Shown: positions 8,539 to 17,323, counted from the first letter of the stretch. The stretch: 64,000 bases of DNA from Bordetella genomosp. 2 (GCF_002261345.1 NZ_NEVT01000006.1:496001-560000), one strand, 5' to 3'. Made by a program: numbers and translations. Notes: a model not told the origin generated them from the sequence alone.

Positions 8539-9624
8539 CTACAGCCCGCGCTCGCGCGTGGCCATCAGGTAGTTCTCGGCCGCGCCGTCGTTGACGCTCG
8601 CCCACAGCAACTGGCCGTCGCGGAACGCCCGCCACGAGGCCAGCACCTTGGCGAATTCCGGGCTTTTCGCGGCGTAGTCGTCGAGCACCTCGCGGGTGGC
8701 CCGTTGCATGGCGTCCATCACGGCGGGCGGCCAGCCCTTGAGCTTGACGCCCTGGCCCACCAGGCGCTTGAGCGCCGGAATGTTGTTGGCGTCGTACTTG
8801 GCCAGCAGGTCCGCGGCGGCGCTCGCGCAGGCGGCGCGCAGCACCTCCTGGTAGCGCGGCGGCAGCTTGGCCCAGCTGTCGCGGTTGATGGCCAGGCACA
8901 GGCTGGCGCCCAGTTCGAGCACGCCCGGCCCGTAGTAGTAGCTCGCCACCTTGGCGAAGCCCAGCTTCTCGTCGTCGTAGGGCCCCACGAACTCCACCGC
9001 GTCCAGCGCGCCCTTCTCCAGCGCCGGATAAATATCGCTGCCCGCCACCTGCTGCGGGATCGCGCCGAGCTTCTCGTAGACCATGCTGAGCAGGCCGGGC
9101 GTGCGGATGCGCAGGCCTTTCAGGTCATCCGGCGTCTTGATTTCCTTGCGGAACCAGCCGCCCATTTGCGCGCCGGTGTTGCCGCACGGGATCGCCAGCG
9201 CATTGAAGCCCGCGTAGAGTTCGTCGACCAGCGCCTGGCCGCCGCCGTGCAGCAGCCAGGCGGTATGCTGGCGCGGCGTCAGGCCGAACGGCACGCCCGT
9301 GTCGAACACCAGCGCGGGCTGCTTGCCCAGGTAATAGAACCCCGCCGTATGCCCGCATTCGGTAGTGCCGTTCTGCACGGCATCCAGCACTTGCAGCGGC
9401 GGCACCAGTTCGCCGGCCGAGAACGGCCGTATCGAGAACTTGCCGTCGGTCATCGCCGCCACCCGGGCGGCCAGGAATTCGGCGGCGCCCCACACCGTGT
9501 CGAGCGAGCGCGGAAAGCTGCTGGGCATGCGCCAGTTCACGGCGGGCGCTTCTTGCGCCACGGCCGGCGCGGCCAGCGCGGCGCCACCCGCGCCGGCCAG
9601 GGTGAGGAATCGACGGCGTTGCAT
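8539..9624 (-). CDS. TRAP transporter solute-binding protein, DctP family
   Basis: 361 residues. The N-terminus MQRRRFLTLAGAGGAALAAPAVAQ looks like a twin-arginine or Sec signal. The mature part has DctP motifs (WRMPSSFPRSLDTVWGAAE and, later, LKGLRIRTPGLLSMVYEKLG). It would bind an organic or keto acid in the periplasm. The membrane subunits DctQ and DctM are not beside it, so the partner must be elsewhere. It follows the class II aldolase gene by 12 bases on the same strand, suggesting joint expression and possibly a shared substrate. Confidence 0.9.
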   Translation of the reverse strand: MQRRRFLTLAGAGGAALAAPAVAQEAPAVNWRMPSSFPRSLDTVWGAAEFLAARVAAMTDGKFSIRPFSAGELVPPLQVLDAVQNGTTECGHTAGFYYLGKQPALVFDTGVPFGLTPRQHTAWLLHGGGQALVDELYAGFNALAIPCGNTGAQMGGWFRKEIKTPDDLKGLRIRTPGLLSMVYEKLGAIPQQVAGSDIYPALEKGALDAVEFVGPYDDEKLGFAKVASYYYGPGVLELGASLCLAINRDSWAKLPPRYQEVLRAACASAAADLLAKYDANNIPALKRLVGQGVKLKGWPPAVMDAMQRATREVLDDYAAKSPEFAKVLASWRAFRDGQLLWASVNDGAAENYLMATRERGL

Positions 9625-9636
9625 GGCGGGCTCCTT

Positions 9637-10434
9637 TCAGGCGATGCAGTCGGGCGCTTCGCGCAGCACCCGCCGCGCGAAATAGGCAAAGGTCAGCTCC
9701 AGTATCTTCGGCTTGACCAGGAAGTCGTGCGACTCGCGCGCCAGTTCGGCCGGCACCGGCTTGACCGGCCCGATGGCGCGGGCGCGCAGCTGTAGCGCGG
9801 CCACCTGTTCCAGCCAGATCGCCATCACCGTCGCCTCCTCGATCGACTTGCCGGCGGTCAGCATGCCGTGATTGGCCAGCAGAATGGCGCGCTTGTCGCC
9901 CAGCGCGCCGGAGATGATCTCGCCCTCGTCGTCGCCGATCGGCAGCCCGGGCCATTCCGGCAGATAGGCGCAATCGTCGAAGAACGGCGTGGCGTCCATG
10001 TGCGCCACGACCAGCGGCTCGCCCACCATGGACAACGCCGAAACGGCCGGCGGATGCGTGTGCACGATGCACTGGACTTCGGGCCGGTGCCGGTATACCC
10101 AGGCATGGAAGCGGTTGGCCGGATTGGGCAGCGATTTGCCGTCCAGCGGATTGATGTCCTCGTCGATGAGGATCAGCTCGCTGGCGCGCGCCTCGTCGGC
10201 GCCCAGGCCGAAAGGCAGCGTCCAGATGGTGCCCGGCTGCTCGCCGCGCGCGGTGATCTGCCCGGCCAGGCCGCCATGCCAGTGGCCCTGGGCAGCCAGC
10301 ATGCGGCACGCCAGGGCCATTTTCTGGGCCGGGCTCCAGGCCGCCGCGGCGGGCGCACGCTCGTCGATCTCGCGATCGACACGGCGGCGCAGGACGTCCT
10401 TGTCCTGGGAGGAATAGCTTTGCATCGTGGTCAT
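9637..10434 (-). CDS. Class II aldolase/adducin-family protein
   Basis: 265-residue cytoplasmic protein with the class II aldolase fold. GHWHGGLAGQITAR binds the substrate phosphate region in relatives, and HTHPPAVSALS with the later ANHGML supplies the metal-binding His residues. Members act as fuculose/ribulose-phosphate aldolases, epimerases or decarboxylases; the exact reaction is not readable. The start at MTTMQSY is preferred; an internal ATG 9 bases later is possible. It is transcribed divergently from an XRE-cupin regulator and leads into the TRAP binding-protein gene. Confidence 0.87.
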   Translation of the reverse strand: MTTMQSYSSQDKDVLRRRVDREIDERAPAAAAWSPAQKMALACRMLAAQGHWHGGLAGQITARGEQPGTIWTLPFGLGADEARASELILIDEDINPLDGKSLPNPANRFHAWVYRHRPEVQCIVHTHPPAVSALSMVGEPLVVAHMDATPFFDDCAYLPEWPGLPIGDDEGEIISGALGDKRAILLANHGMLTAGKSIEEATVMAIWLEQVAALQLRARAIGPVKPVPAELARESHDFLVKPKILELTFAYFARRVLREAPDCIA

Positions 10435-10462
10435 CCGTGGTAATGGCTGGGAAGTTATTCTT

Positions 10463-10488
10463 GTTGCCTTATAGGCAACTTGTTGCCC
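10463..10488. promoter_or_regulatory. Palindromic operator in the aldolase / XRE-cupin divergent promoter
   Basis: GTTGCCT-TAT-AGGCAAC at 10463-10479 is a perfect 7-bp inverted repeat around a 3-base centre, followed at 10482 by a third GTTGCC half-site. It sits between two divergent genes, 29 bases before the aldolase start and about 120 bases before the regulator start. The likeliest binder is the adjacent HTH-cupin regulator, which would then control both directions. Binding is inferred; the repeat itself is seen. Confidence 0.6.
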
Positions 10489-10599
10489 AAAATACAAATA
10501 ATTGCCCCAACCTTCAACGCGGGGAAACCCTCGGGCGGCGCTGCCCGCCCGCCGCAAAAGTGGCATCATGCAGCCTTCGCCCGCTCGATCGCCGCCTCC

Positions 10600-11196
10600 A
10601 TGCCGTCCAACCGCCCGCCGCCCGCCGCCACCGCGCCCGATGCCCAGCAGGTCGGGCTGCGAATACGGGCCACGCGGCGGCGCCGCAAGCTGACCCTGGC
10701 GCAAGTGTCGGCGCAGACGGGCCTGGACAAGGGGTTCCTTTCGCGCCTGGAACGGGGCGAGAAGTTCGCCTCGGTCGGCACGCTGCATACCGTGGCGACG
10801 GCCCTGGACACGACCTTGTCGGCCCTGCTGGGCGAAACCGACCCCAAGGACGAGATCCACATCGTGCGGGCCGGCGAGCGCCATCGCCTGGCCTCGTCCG
10901 ATCGCGACCCGGGCGAGCACGCCTACGAAGCCATCACCATGGGCGGCACTGGCAGCGGCCTGTCGGTCATGGTGGTGCAAGTGGGCAGCCACGGCGAACG
11001 CACCGTCGCCAACCATGCCGGCGACGAGCTCATTTTCGTGCTGGAAGGCCGGGTGCGCGTCTATTTCGGCGAGCACACCGTGCTGCTCGAACGCGACGAC
11101 AGTGTGCGCTTTCCCGGCTACCTGCCCCACAGCCTGCGCGCCGAGGGCCGCAAGACGGCGCGCGCCCTGATCGTCATCGCCAGCGACCGGAACTGA
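10600..11196 (+). CDS. XRE-family regulator with C-terminal cupin domain
   Basis: 198 residues. An N-terminal helix-turn-helix (about residues 20-75: LTLAQVSAQTGLDKGFLSRLERGE) is joined to a cupin barrel (HAGDELIFVLEGRVRVYFGEHTV), which usually senses a small molecule. I use the ATG giving MPSNRPP; a TTG 120 bases upstream keeps the frame open but would add a low-complexity leader overlapping the operator region. It is divergent from the aldolase-TRAP pair and is the natural candidate to regulate it. Confidence 0.88.
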   Translation: MPSNRPPPAATAPDAQQVGLRIRATRRRRKLTLAQVSAQTGLDKGFLSRLERGEKFASVGTLHTVATALDTTLSALLGETDPKDEIHIVRAGERHRLASSDRDPGEHAYEAITMGGTGSGLSVMVVQVGSHGERTVANHAGDELIFVLEGRVRVYFGEHTVLLERDDSVRFPGYLPHSLRAEGRKTARALIVIASDRN

Positions 11197-11302
11197 CCCC
11201 GTCCCGCGGGCCGCCACCCGCCCGTCGCCCTCGTCCGCCCCATCCGTAGCGGCACCAGCCGCCCCTCTCTCGGCGTGCCCATTGATTGCGTCGCTCGAGA
11301 TA

Positions 11303-11332
11303 TTGATAGGATGCTAATAAATAGGATACAAT
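11303..11332 (+). promoter_or_regulatory. Promoter with overlapping direct repeats; marR mRNA appears leaderless
   Basis: TTGATA at 11303-11308 and TACAAT at 11327-11332 are separated by 18 bases, a good sigma-70 promoter. The marR ATG is at 11340, only 7 bases after the -10 box, so transcription should begin at or next to the A of the start codon. No ribosome-binding site is visible. Two near-identical repeats (ATAGGATGC and ATAGGATAC) overlap the promoter and could be the MarR operator. Confidence 0.6.
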
Positions 11333-11339
11333 CAAACTC

Positions 11340-11816
11340 ATGAACACGCCGTCCGATTCCCGCCTCATGGCCGCCACGGCCAGCCTGATGGTGTTGTCGC
11401 GCGCCTATCGCGGCGCGGCCGACAACGCCCTGTCCGAATACGGCTTGTCGCAAGCCACGGCCTGGCCCGTCATCATCGCCGGCCGCCTGGGCGACGGCGT
11501 GCGCCAGGGCGCGCTGGCCGAGGCCCTGGGGGTCGAAGGCCCGTCGCTGGTGCGCGTGCTCGACCACCTGGTCGCGGCCGGCCTGATGGAACGCCGCCCC
11601 GATCCGCACGACCGCCGCGCCCGCACCCTGCACCTGACACCCGACGGCCAGGCCCTGCGCGAACGCGTCGAAGGCGTGCTGGCCACCCTGCGCCGCCGGC
11701 TGTTCAAGGATGTCAGCGACGCCGACCTGGAAGCCTGTCTGCGCGTATTCGACACCCTCAAGACCACGCTGGGCAGGCAGTCGGCCTCGGCCACCGAGGA
11801 GGACCGCCGGCCATGA
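11340..11816 (+). CDS. MarR-family transcriptional regulator
   Basis: 158-residue winged-helix regulator. The DNA-binding region is about residues 50-100, with EALGVEGPSLVRVLDHLVAAGLMERRPDPHDRRARTLHLT as the recognition helix and wing, including the family DxRxR pattern. It heads a five-gene operon of aromatic-acid efflux type and overlaps the FUSC gene by 4 bases, so it probably represses the operon and is relieved by the exported acid. The start has no Shine-Dalgarno sequence, which fits a leaderless mRNA. Confidence 0.92.
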   Translation: MNTPSDSRLMAATASLMVLSRAYRGAADNALSEYGLSQATAWPVIIAGRLGDGVRQGALAEALGVEGPSLVRVLDHLVAAGLMERRPDPHDRRARTLHLTPDGQALRERVEGVLATLRRRLFKDVSDADLEACLRVFDTLKTTLGRQSASATEEDRRP

Positions 11817-13864
11817 AGCTCCCCGACGCCAACGAACTGCTCTTTTCCGCGAAGTGCTACCTGGGCGCCATTACGGCGCTTTATCTTTCCTACAGCATCG
11901 GCCTGCCGCGGCCCTTCTGGGCCATGACCACGGCCTACGTCGTGTCGCAGCCGTGGGCCGGCGCGGTGCGCTCCAAGGCGGTGTTCCGCCTGGGCGGCAC
12001 GTTCTTCGGCAGCGCGGCCATGGTCTACCTGGTGCCGCGCCTGTCCAACGCGCCGGTGCTGATGATCCTGGCCATGGTGCTGTGGGTCGGCCTGTGCCTG
12101 TATATCGCCGTGCTGGACCGCACGCCGCGCTCCTACCTGTTCATGCTGGCCGGCTATACCGCCGCCATGATCGGTTTCCCCAGCGTCACCGATCCCTCCA
12201 CCGTGTTCGACACCGGGCTGGCGCGGGTCGAGGAAATCAGCCTGGGCATCGTCTGCGCCACGCTCGCGCACAGCCTGGTGCTGCCGCGCGGCATCGCCGG
12301 GCCGCTGATGGCCCGGCTCGACGCCACCGTGCGCGATGCGCGCAACTGGATCCACGACACCCTGGCGCGCCGCGGCGCCGCACAGAACGGCAAGGAGCGG
12401 CGCGTGCTGGCGGAAGACATCACGCTGCTGCGCATGCTGTCTACCCACGTGCCGTTCGACACCGGCAACATCCGCTGGACGGCCGGCGCGGTGCGCGCCA
12501 TGCAGGACCAGATCGCCGCGCTCACGCCCCTCGTGTCGGCCGTCGACGACCGCCTGCGGGCCCTGCAGGAAAACGGCCAGGCGCTGCCCGAGCCGGTGGA
12601 CGCGGTGCTGCGCGACATCGCCGCCTGGGTCGACGCCGGGCCGCAAAGCGAACGCGCCCAAGCCGGCGTGCTGCGCGCCGCGCTGGCGCGCCTGGCGCCG
12701 CAAATCGGCCCCGCGGCGAGCTGGCGCGACGCGCTGCTGGCCAGCCTGGTGGCGCGGCTGCGCGAACTGGTCGACGCCTACGACCGCTGCCTGGCGTTGC
12801 GCCACGACATCCACGCCGGGCTGGCCGGCGCGCCGCGCCGCGGCAGCCGCCAGGCCCGCCTGGGCGCCGGCGCCACGCTGCACCGCGACCACGGCCTGGC
12901 GCTGCTGTCGGCCCTGGCGGCCGGCCTGGCCATTTCGGTTTGCTGCGTCTTCTGGATCGGCACCGCCTGGACCAACGGCGCCACCGCGGCCATGATGGCG
13001 GCCATTTTCAGCTGCTTTTTCGCCGCGCAGGACAACCCCGTTCCCGGCATCATGCAGTTCCTGGCCTACACCATTTATTCGATCCCGCTCTCGGCGCTGT
13101 ACCTGCTGGGCATCATGCCGGCCATTCATTCGTTCGAGATGCTAGCGCTGTCCATCCTGCCCGTGGCGCTGGTGCTGGGCGCGCTGATCCCGCGGCCGGC
13201 CCACACCGGCAAAGCCATGGCGCTGCTGTTCGGTTTTCTGGGCACGCTGGCGCTGCACGACACCGGCACCGCCGACCTGGTCTCGTTCGTCGACACCATG
13301 GCGGCGCAGATCATCGGCGTGGCCATGGCCGCGCTCATCGCCGCCATTTTCCGCACCATCAGCGCCGACCAGAGCGCGCGCCGCATCCAGGCGGCCAATT
13401 GGAAAGAGCTGGCCGCGCTGGCCGGCGCCGGGGGCGCGCCCTCGCGTTCGGCCTATAACTCGCGCATGCTCGACCGCATCGGCCTGTTGCAGCCGCGCCT
13501 GGCGCTGGCCAAGCGCGCCGATGACCAATTGGCCGCCGATGCCCTGAAAGACCTGCGCGTCGGCAACGACATTGCCGAACTGCAGCGCGCGCGGCGCCTG
13601 CTGCCGGCCGCCGATGCGGCCATCCGGCCGGTGCTGCGCGGGCTGGCGGGATTCTTCCAGCAGCGCTCGGCCGGCCGCCCGCGCGGCGAATCGTCCGGCT
13701 TGCTGGCCGACATCGACCGCGCCCTGGCGCGCGTGACCGCCACCCCCGGCGCCCTGGCGGCGCGCGACCGCGCGGTGGTCGCGCTGGTCGGCATCCGTCG
13801 CGCGCTGTTTCCCGAAGCCCTCGACTACCAGCCCGGCGTGCTGCCGCCGGCCCACGCATCATGA
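11813..13864 (+). CDS. FUSC-family (AaeB-like) aromatic-acid efflux inner-membrane protein
   Basis: 683-residue inner-membrane protein with two blocks of about five to six membrane helices (residues 20-160 and 360-500) separated by soluble regions, as in AaeB/FusC. PFWAMTTAYVVSQPWAGAVRSKAVFRLGGTFFG is the family signature near residue 40. In the characterised Aae system this subunit exports p-hydroxybenzoic acid with the fusion protein AaeA. It overlaps the gene before and after by 4 bases each. The substrate here is inferred only by family. Confidence 0.9.
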   Translation: MKLPDANELLFSAKCYLGAITALYLSYSIGLPRPFWAMTTAYVVSQPWAGAVRSKAVFRLGGTFFGSAAMVYLVPRLSNAPVLMILAMVLWVGLCLYIAVLDRTPRSYLFMLAGYTAAMIGFPSVTDPSTVFDTGLARVEEISLGIVCATLAHSLVLPRGIAGPLMARLDATVRDARNWIHDTLARRGAAQNGKERRVLAEDITLLRMLSTHVPFDTGNIRWTAGAVRAMQDQIAALTPLVSAVDDRLRALQENGQALPEPVDAVLRDIAAWVDAGPQSERAQAGVLRAALARLAPQIGPAASWRDALLASLVARLRELVDAYDRCLALRHDIHAGLAGAPRRGSRQARLGAGATLHRDHGLALLSALAAGLAISVCCVFWIGTAWTNGATAAMMAAIFSCFFAAQDNPVPGIMQFLAYTIYSIPLSALYLLGIMPAIHSFEMLALSILPVALVLGALIPRPAHTGKAMALLFGFLGTLALHDTGTADLVSFVDTMAAQIIGVAMAALIAAIFRTISADQSARRIQAANWKELAALAGAGGAPSRSAYNSRMLDRIGLLQPRLALAKRADDQLAADALKDLRVGNDIAELQRARRLLPAADAAIRPVLRGLAGFFQQRSAGRPRGESSGLLADIDRALARVTATPGALAARDRAVVALVGIRRALFPEALDYQPGVLPPAHAS

Positions 13865-14079
13865 TCGGCGAATTCGACTTCTACGGCATTTATTTTCCCT
13901 GGCTGCTGATGCTGGGGCTGATCACGCTGGGCGTGGCCTGGGCTGTGCGCCGCGTGCTGGCGCGCGCGGGCTTCTACCGGCTGGTGTGGCATCCGGCGTT
14001 GTTCGATGCCGCACTGTTCGTCGTACTGCTGTACGGCGTGTACCTGATTTCTCCTTACGTATTCAAGACAGCATCATGA
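13861..14079 (+). CDS. DUF1656 small membrane protein (AaeX-like)
   Basis: 72 residues with two hydrophobic segments (about 10-30 and 45-65) and the start MIGEFDFYGIYFPWLLML, typical of DUF1656/AaeX. The role is unknown, but it is almost always encoded between the FUSC protein and the fusion protein of this efflux system, as here. It overlaps both neighbours by 4 bases. Confidence 0.9.
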   Translation: MIGEFDFYGIYFPWLLMLGLITLGVAWAVRRVLARAGFYRLVWHPALFDAALFVVLLYGVYLISPYVFKTAS

Positions 14080-14954
14080 AAATCCTCAACGCGCTGCGCC
14101 GCCCCGTGGTGGGCAAATTCTTCGTGACGGCATTGACCGTCGCCGCGGCCGTCTATGCGGGCTGGCAATTGTGGAACCACTACGAAGTCGAGCCCTGGAC
14201 GCGCGACGGCCGGGTCAAGGCCTATGTCGTGCAGGTGGCGCCCGACGTGTCGGGCCTGGTGACCGCCGTGCCGGTGCACGACAACCAGGACGTCAAGGCG
14301 GGCGATGTCCTGTTCGAAATCGACCGCGCCCGCTTCCAGCTTGCCTACGACCAGGCGCAGGCCGCGGTGCGCGCGCAACAAGTGGCGCGCGACCAGGCGG
14401 CGCGCGATGCGCGGCGCAACCGCTCGCTCGGCAAGCTGGTGGCGGCCGAAGTCCTGGAGCAGAGCCAGGCCCGCCTGCAGCAGACCGAGGCGGCCCTGGC
14501 CGAAGCCCAGGTGCAGCGCGCCACCGCCAAGCTCAACCTGGAACGCAGCCGGGTGGTCGCGCCGACCGACGGACGCGTCACCAACCTGGACCTGCGGGTG
14601 GGTGCGTACGCCACCGCCGCGCATCCGGTCATGGCGCTGGTGGACGCCGGCTCGTTCTATGTGGAAGGCTATTTCGAGGAAACCAAGCTGGTGCACATTC
14701 ACGAGGGCGACGCGGCCACGGTGACGCTGATGGGTGAATCGCGGCAGATCCGCGGCCACGTGGACAGCATCGCGCTGGGCATCGCCGACCGCGACCGCAG
14801 CACCGGCGCCAATCTGCTGCCCAACGTCAACCCCGCCTTCAACTGGGTGCGGCTGGCGCAGCGCATCCCCGTGCGCGTACAGATCGACCAGGTGCCCCAG
14901 GGCGTGCGGCTGGTGGCGGGCCAGACCGCGACCGTGGAGGTCGACGCATCATGA
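14076..14954 (+). CDS. HlyD/AaeA-family membrane fusion protein
   Basis: 292 residues: an N-terminal anchor (about 12-30), then a biotinyl-lipoyl half motif (VEPWTRDGRVKAYVVQVAPDVSG), a helical hairpin (about 90-140) and a beta-barrel (VVAPTDGRVTNLDLRVG). It would link the FUSC pump to the outer-membrane duct across the periplasm. The ATG at 14076 overlaps the DUF1656 stop; an in-frame upstream extension is only a shadow of that gene. Confidence 0.93.
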   Translation: MKILNALRRPVVGKFFVTALTVAAAVYAGWQLWNHYEVEPWTRDGRVKAYVVQVAPDVSGLVTAVPVHDNQDVKAGDVLFEIDRARFQLAYDQAQAAVRAQQVARDQAARDARRNRSLGKLVAAEVLEQSQARLQQTEAALAEAQVQRATAKLNLERSRVVAPTDGRVTNLDLRVGAYATAAHPVMALVDAGSFYVEGYFEETKLVHIHEGDAATVTLMGESRQIRGHVDSIALGIADRDRSTGANLLPNVNPAFNWVRLAQRIPVRVQIDQVPQGVRLVAGQTATVEVDAS

Positions 14955-16414
14955 CCGCCCGTCCACTCTCCGCCCTGGCGCTGGCCCTGGCGCTGGCCGG
15001 CTGCGCCGCGGTCGGCCCCGACTACCACCTGCCCGCCAGCGCCGCGGCCCGGCGTCCGGCGGCATCGGCCGGCTTCCAGCAGGCCCGCGAGACGGCGTTC
15101 CGGCAGGACAGCGTGCCCGGCACCTGGTGGCGCCTTTACCAGGATCCCGCCCTGGATGCCCTGATCCAGCAGGCGCTGCGGGCCAACACCGACCTGCGCA
15201 TCGCCGCGGCCAACCTGCAGCGGGCCCAGGCCGTCACCCAGGAAGCGCGCGGCCAGCAGCAGCCCACGCTGGGTGTCGACGCCTCGCCCACTTTCGGCCA
15301 TGCCTCCGGCGTCCAGGCCGGCGCCCCCGATACCCGTCCGATGGACCGTTGGTCTTATTCGAGCGGCATCAGCGTCGCCTACCAGGTCGACCTGTTCGGC
15401 CAGATCCGGCGCGCCGTCGAGGCCGCGGCCGGCGACGAACAGGCGGCGCAGGCCGCGTACGATGCCGCGCGCGTCGCCGTGGCCGCCGAGACGGCGCGCG
15501 CCTATGCCGATATCTGCGCGGCCGGCATGCAGCTGGCCTCGGCGCGCCGGTCCGTGCAAGTGCAGCGCGACTCGCTGGATGCCGTGCAGCGCCTGCAACA
15601 GGCCGGCCGCGGCACGGCGCTGGACGTGTCGCGCGCGCGCAGCCAGCTCGAACAGCTGCAGGCCGAGCTGCCGCCCTTCCAGGCCAGCCAGCGCACCGCG
15701 CTGTACCGCCTGGCCGCCCTGACCGGCCGCGCGCCCGCCGAGATGCCGGCCGCGCTGCTGCAATGCGAACGCCCGCCGCGCCTGGACCAGCCAATCCCGG
15801 TCGGCGACGGCGCGGCGCTGCTGCGGCGCCGCCCCGATATCCGCCAGGCCGAACGCAGCCTGGCCGCCGCGACGGCGCGCATCGGCGTGGCCACGGCCGC
15901 GCTGTACCCCACCATCACCCTCGGCTTGTCGGGCGGCTCGGCCGGCCCCGCCGCCATGCTGGGCGAGCGCGGCACATTCAGTTGGAGCGTCGGCCCGCTG
16001 ATCTCCTGGACACTGCCCAATACCGGCGTGGCGCAGGCCCGCATCGCCCAGGCCCGCGCCAGCGCCGGCGCCGCGCTGGCGCGTTTCGACGCGGCGGTGC
16101 TGGGCGCCTTGCGCGAAACCGAAAGCGCGCTGGTGACCTATGCGCGCCAGCTCGACCGCGATGCCGCGCTGCGGGCCGCGCGCGACCAGAGCGCGCTGGC
16201 CGCCCGCCAGGCCGGGCAGCTGTTCCGGGCCGGCAAGACCGACTACCTGACCGTGCTGGACGCCCAGCGCACGCTGGCCGCCAACGAAAGCGCGCTGGCC
16301 GCCTCGCAGGCCGCCCTCAGCGACGATCAGATCGCCCTGTTCCTGGCCTTGGGCGGGGGCTGGCAGGATGCGCCGGCCCAGCCCGGGACAGCGGCAGCCG
16401 GCAGCCGCAGATAG
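14951..16414 (+). CDS. Outer-membrane efflux lipoprotein, NodT/OprM family (FUSC system)
   Basis: 487 residues. The signal peptide ends in the lipobox LAGC (Cys near 18) followed by AAVGPDYHLP, then two TolC-type repeats, ending in LALGGGW as expected. It closes the MarR-FUSC operon as the outer-membrane channel and starts 4 bases inside the fusion-protein gene. It is a paralogue in function of the lipoprotein at 2.2 kb, which serves the ABC exporter. Confidence 0.93.
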   Translation: MTARPLSALALALALAGCAAVGPDYHLPASAAARRPAASAGFQQARETAFRQDSVPGTWWRLYQDPALDALIQQALRANTDLRIAAANLQRAQAVTQEARGQQQPTLGVDASPTFGHASGVQAGAPDTRPMDRWSYSSGISVAYQVDLFGQIRRAVEAAAGDEQAAQAAYDAARVAVAAETARAYADICAAGMQLASARRSVQVQRDSLDAVQRLQQAGRGTALDVSRARSQLEQLQAELPPFQASQRTALYRLAALTGRAPAEMPAALLQCERPPRLDQPIPVGDGAALLRRRPDIRQAERSLAAATARIGVATAALYPTITLGLSGGSAGPAAMLGERGTFSWSVGPLISWTLPNTGVAQARIAQARASAGAALARFDAAVLGALRETESALVTYARQLDRDAALRAARDQSALAARQAGQLFRAGKTDYLTVLDAQRTLAANESALAASQAALSDDQIALFLALGGGWQDAPAQPGTAAAGSRR

Positions 16415-16434
16415 GCGGCTGGCGCGCTTGCCTT

Positions 16435-16584
16435 GGTGTCAGACACCCCCACTCAGCCGGCGCGGATAGGCGCAAGCGCGGCGCGGGGTGTCTGACACCT
16501 GGACAACCGGCGTCGGGTTTCGGTGTCAGACACCCTTGCGACGCTTGCGCTTATCCACGCCGCTTGCGCGGGGTGTCTGACACC
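16435..16584. repeat. Array of four 13-bp palindromes, GGTGTC-A/T-GACACC
   Basis: Four palindromes are at 16435-16447 (centre A), 16487-16499 (centre T), 16522-16534 (centre A) and 16572-16584 (centre T). Within each pair the starts are 50-52 bases apart. The two intervening segments are inverted and diverged copies of each other: GGATAGGCGCAAGCG in the first and the complement of GGATAAGCGCAAGCG in the second. The array fills the gap between two convergent genes. The same 13-mer recurs in a second array at 56.6 kb. Confidence 0.9.
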
Positions 16585-16618
16585 TGGGCGACATCCGGGC
16601 ACCCCGGTCCGCCCGCGT

Positions 16619-17323
16619 TCAATGCAGCGTCGATCCTTCGGGCGGTTTCTGGTTCAGCCCCAGCGCGGCTTCCCAGCTGCGCAGCGGCACGCAGGTCTGC
16701 AGGCGCTCGATGGCCCGCTGCACCAGGGCGGGATGCAGTTCGTGCCCGACTTTGCTTGCCACGTCGATGGTGGAATCGCCATGCAGCGCATCGAGCCGCG
16801 CCTGGGCGGCCTGGGCATGCGCCACCGCCATGACCGGATCGTCGGCGCCATGCAGCAGGTGGATGGTGGTGTATTGCGGCGCGCTCTTGGGCAACTGGGC
16901 ATAGCGGCCGGAAAACGCCAGCACCCGGCCCGCCAGCCCGTCGTGGGCCTGCACGGCTTCCAGCGCCATGATGGCGCCCTGCGAAAAGCCCGCCAGGGCG
17001 GTATCGGACTGCAGCAGGCCGAGGCGGGCCTGGGCCGCGCGGATATAGTCGACCAGCGCCGGCAGGGCGCGGGCCACGCGCTCGCCGCGGTTGTCGTCGT
17101 TTACGCCGCGCACCGAGAACCATTGCCGCCCGGCGGCGCCGCCGTCGTAGGGCTCGAAGCCCGCCGGCGCGAGAATGGCGGCCGCCGGAAAGGCGGCGCC
17201 CAGCGCCCGGGCGAGCGGCAGCAGGTGCTGCGGGGTGCCGCCCACGCCATGCAGCAGGATGAACAACTGCTGGATGGCAGTGTCGGGGGCGGGCAGGAAT
17301 TCGAGCTCGGCAGGATCGGCCAT
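16619..17323 (-). CDS. Alpha/beta-hydrolase esterase (YpfH / phospholipase-carboxylesterase family)
   Basis: 234 residues with an alpha/beta-hydrolase fold: LFILLHGVGGTPQ is the oxyanion-hole region, GFSQGAIM holds the nucleophile Ser, HGADDPVM the Asp and KVGHELHPA the His. Family members are cytoplasmic carboxylesterases with broad substrates. The start MADPAELEF is chosen because an upstream in-frame ATG adds only Arg/Pro-rich sequence. It is divergent from the imuA cassette and convergent with the efflux operon. Confidence 0.88.
   Translation of the reverse strand: MADPAELEFLPAPDTAIQQLFILLHGVGGTPQHLLPLARALGAAFPAAAILAPAGFEPYDGGAAGRQWFSVRGVNDDNRGERVARALPALVDYIRAAQARLGLLQSDTALAGFSQGAIMALEAVQAHDGLAGRVLAFSGRYAQLPKSAPQYTTIHLLHGADDPVMAVAHAQAAQARLDALHGDSTIDVASKVGHELHPALVQRAIERLQTCVPLRSWEAALGLNQKPPEGSTLH

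Noticed and set aside
10480-10599. TTG start adding 40 residues to the XRE-cupin regulator
   Set aside because: The extra residues are low-complexity, overlap the operator region and precede the HTH; the ATG at 10600 is better.
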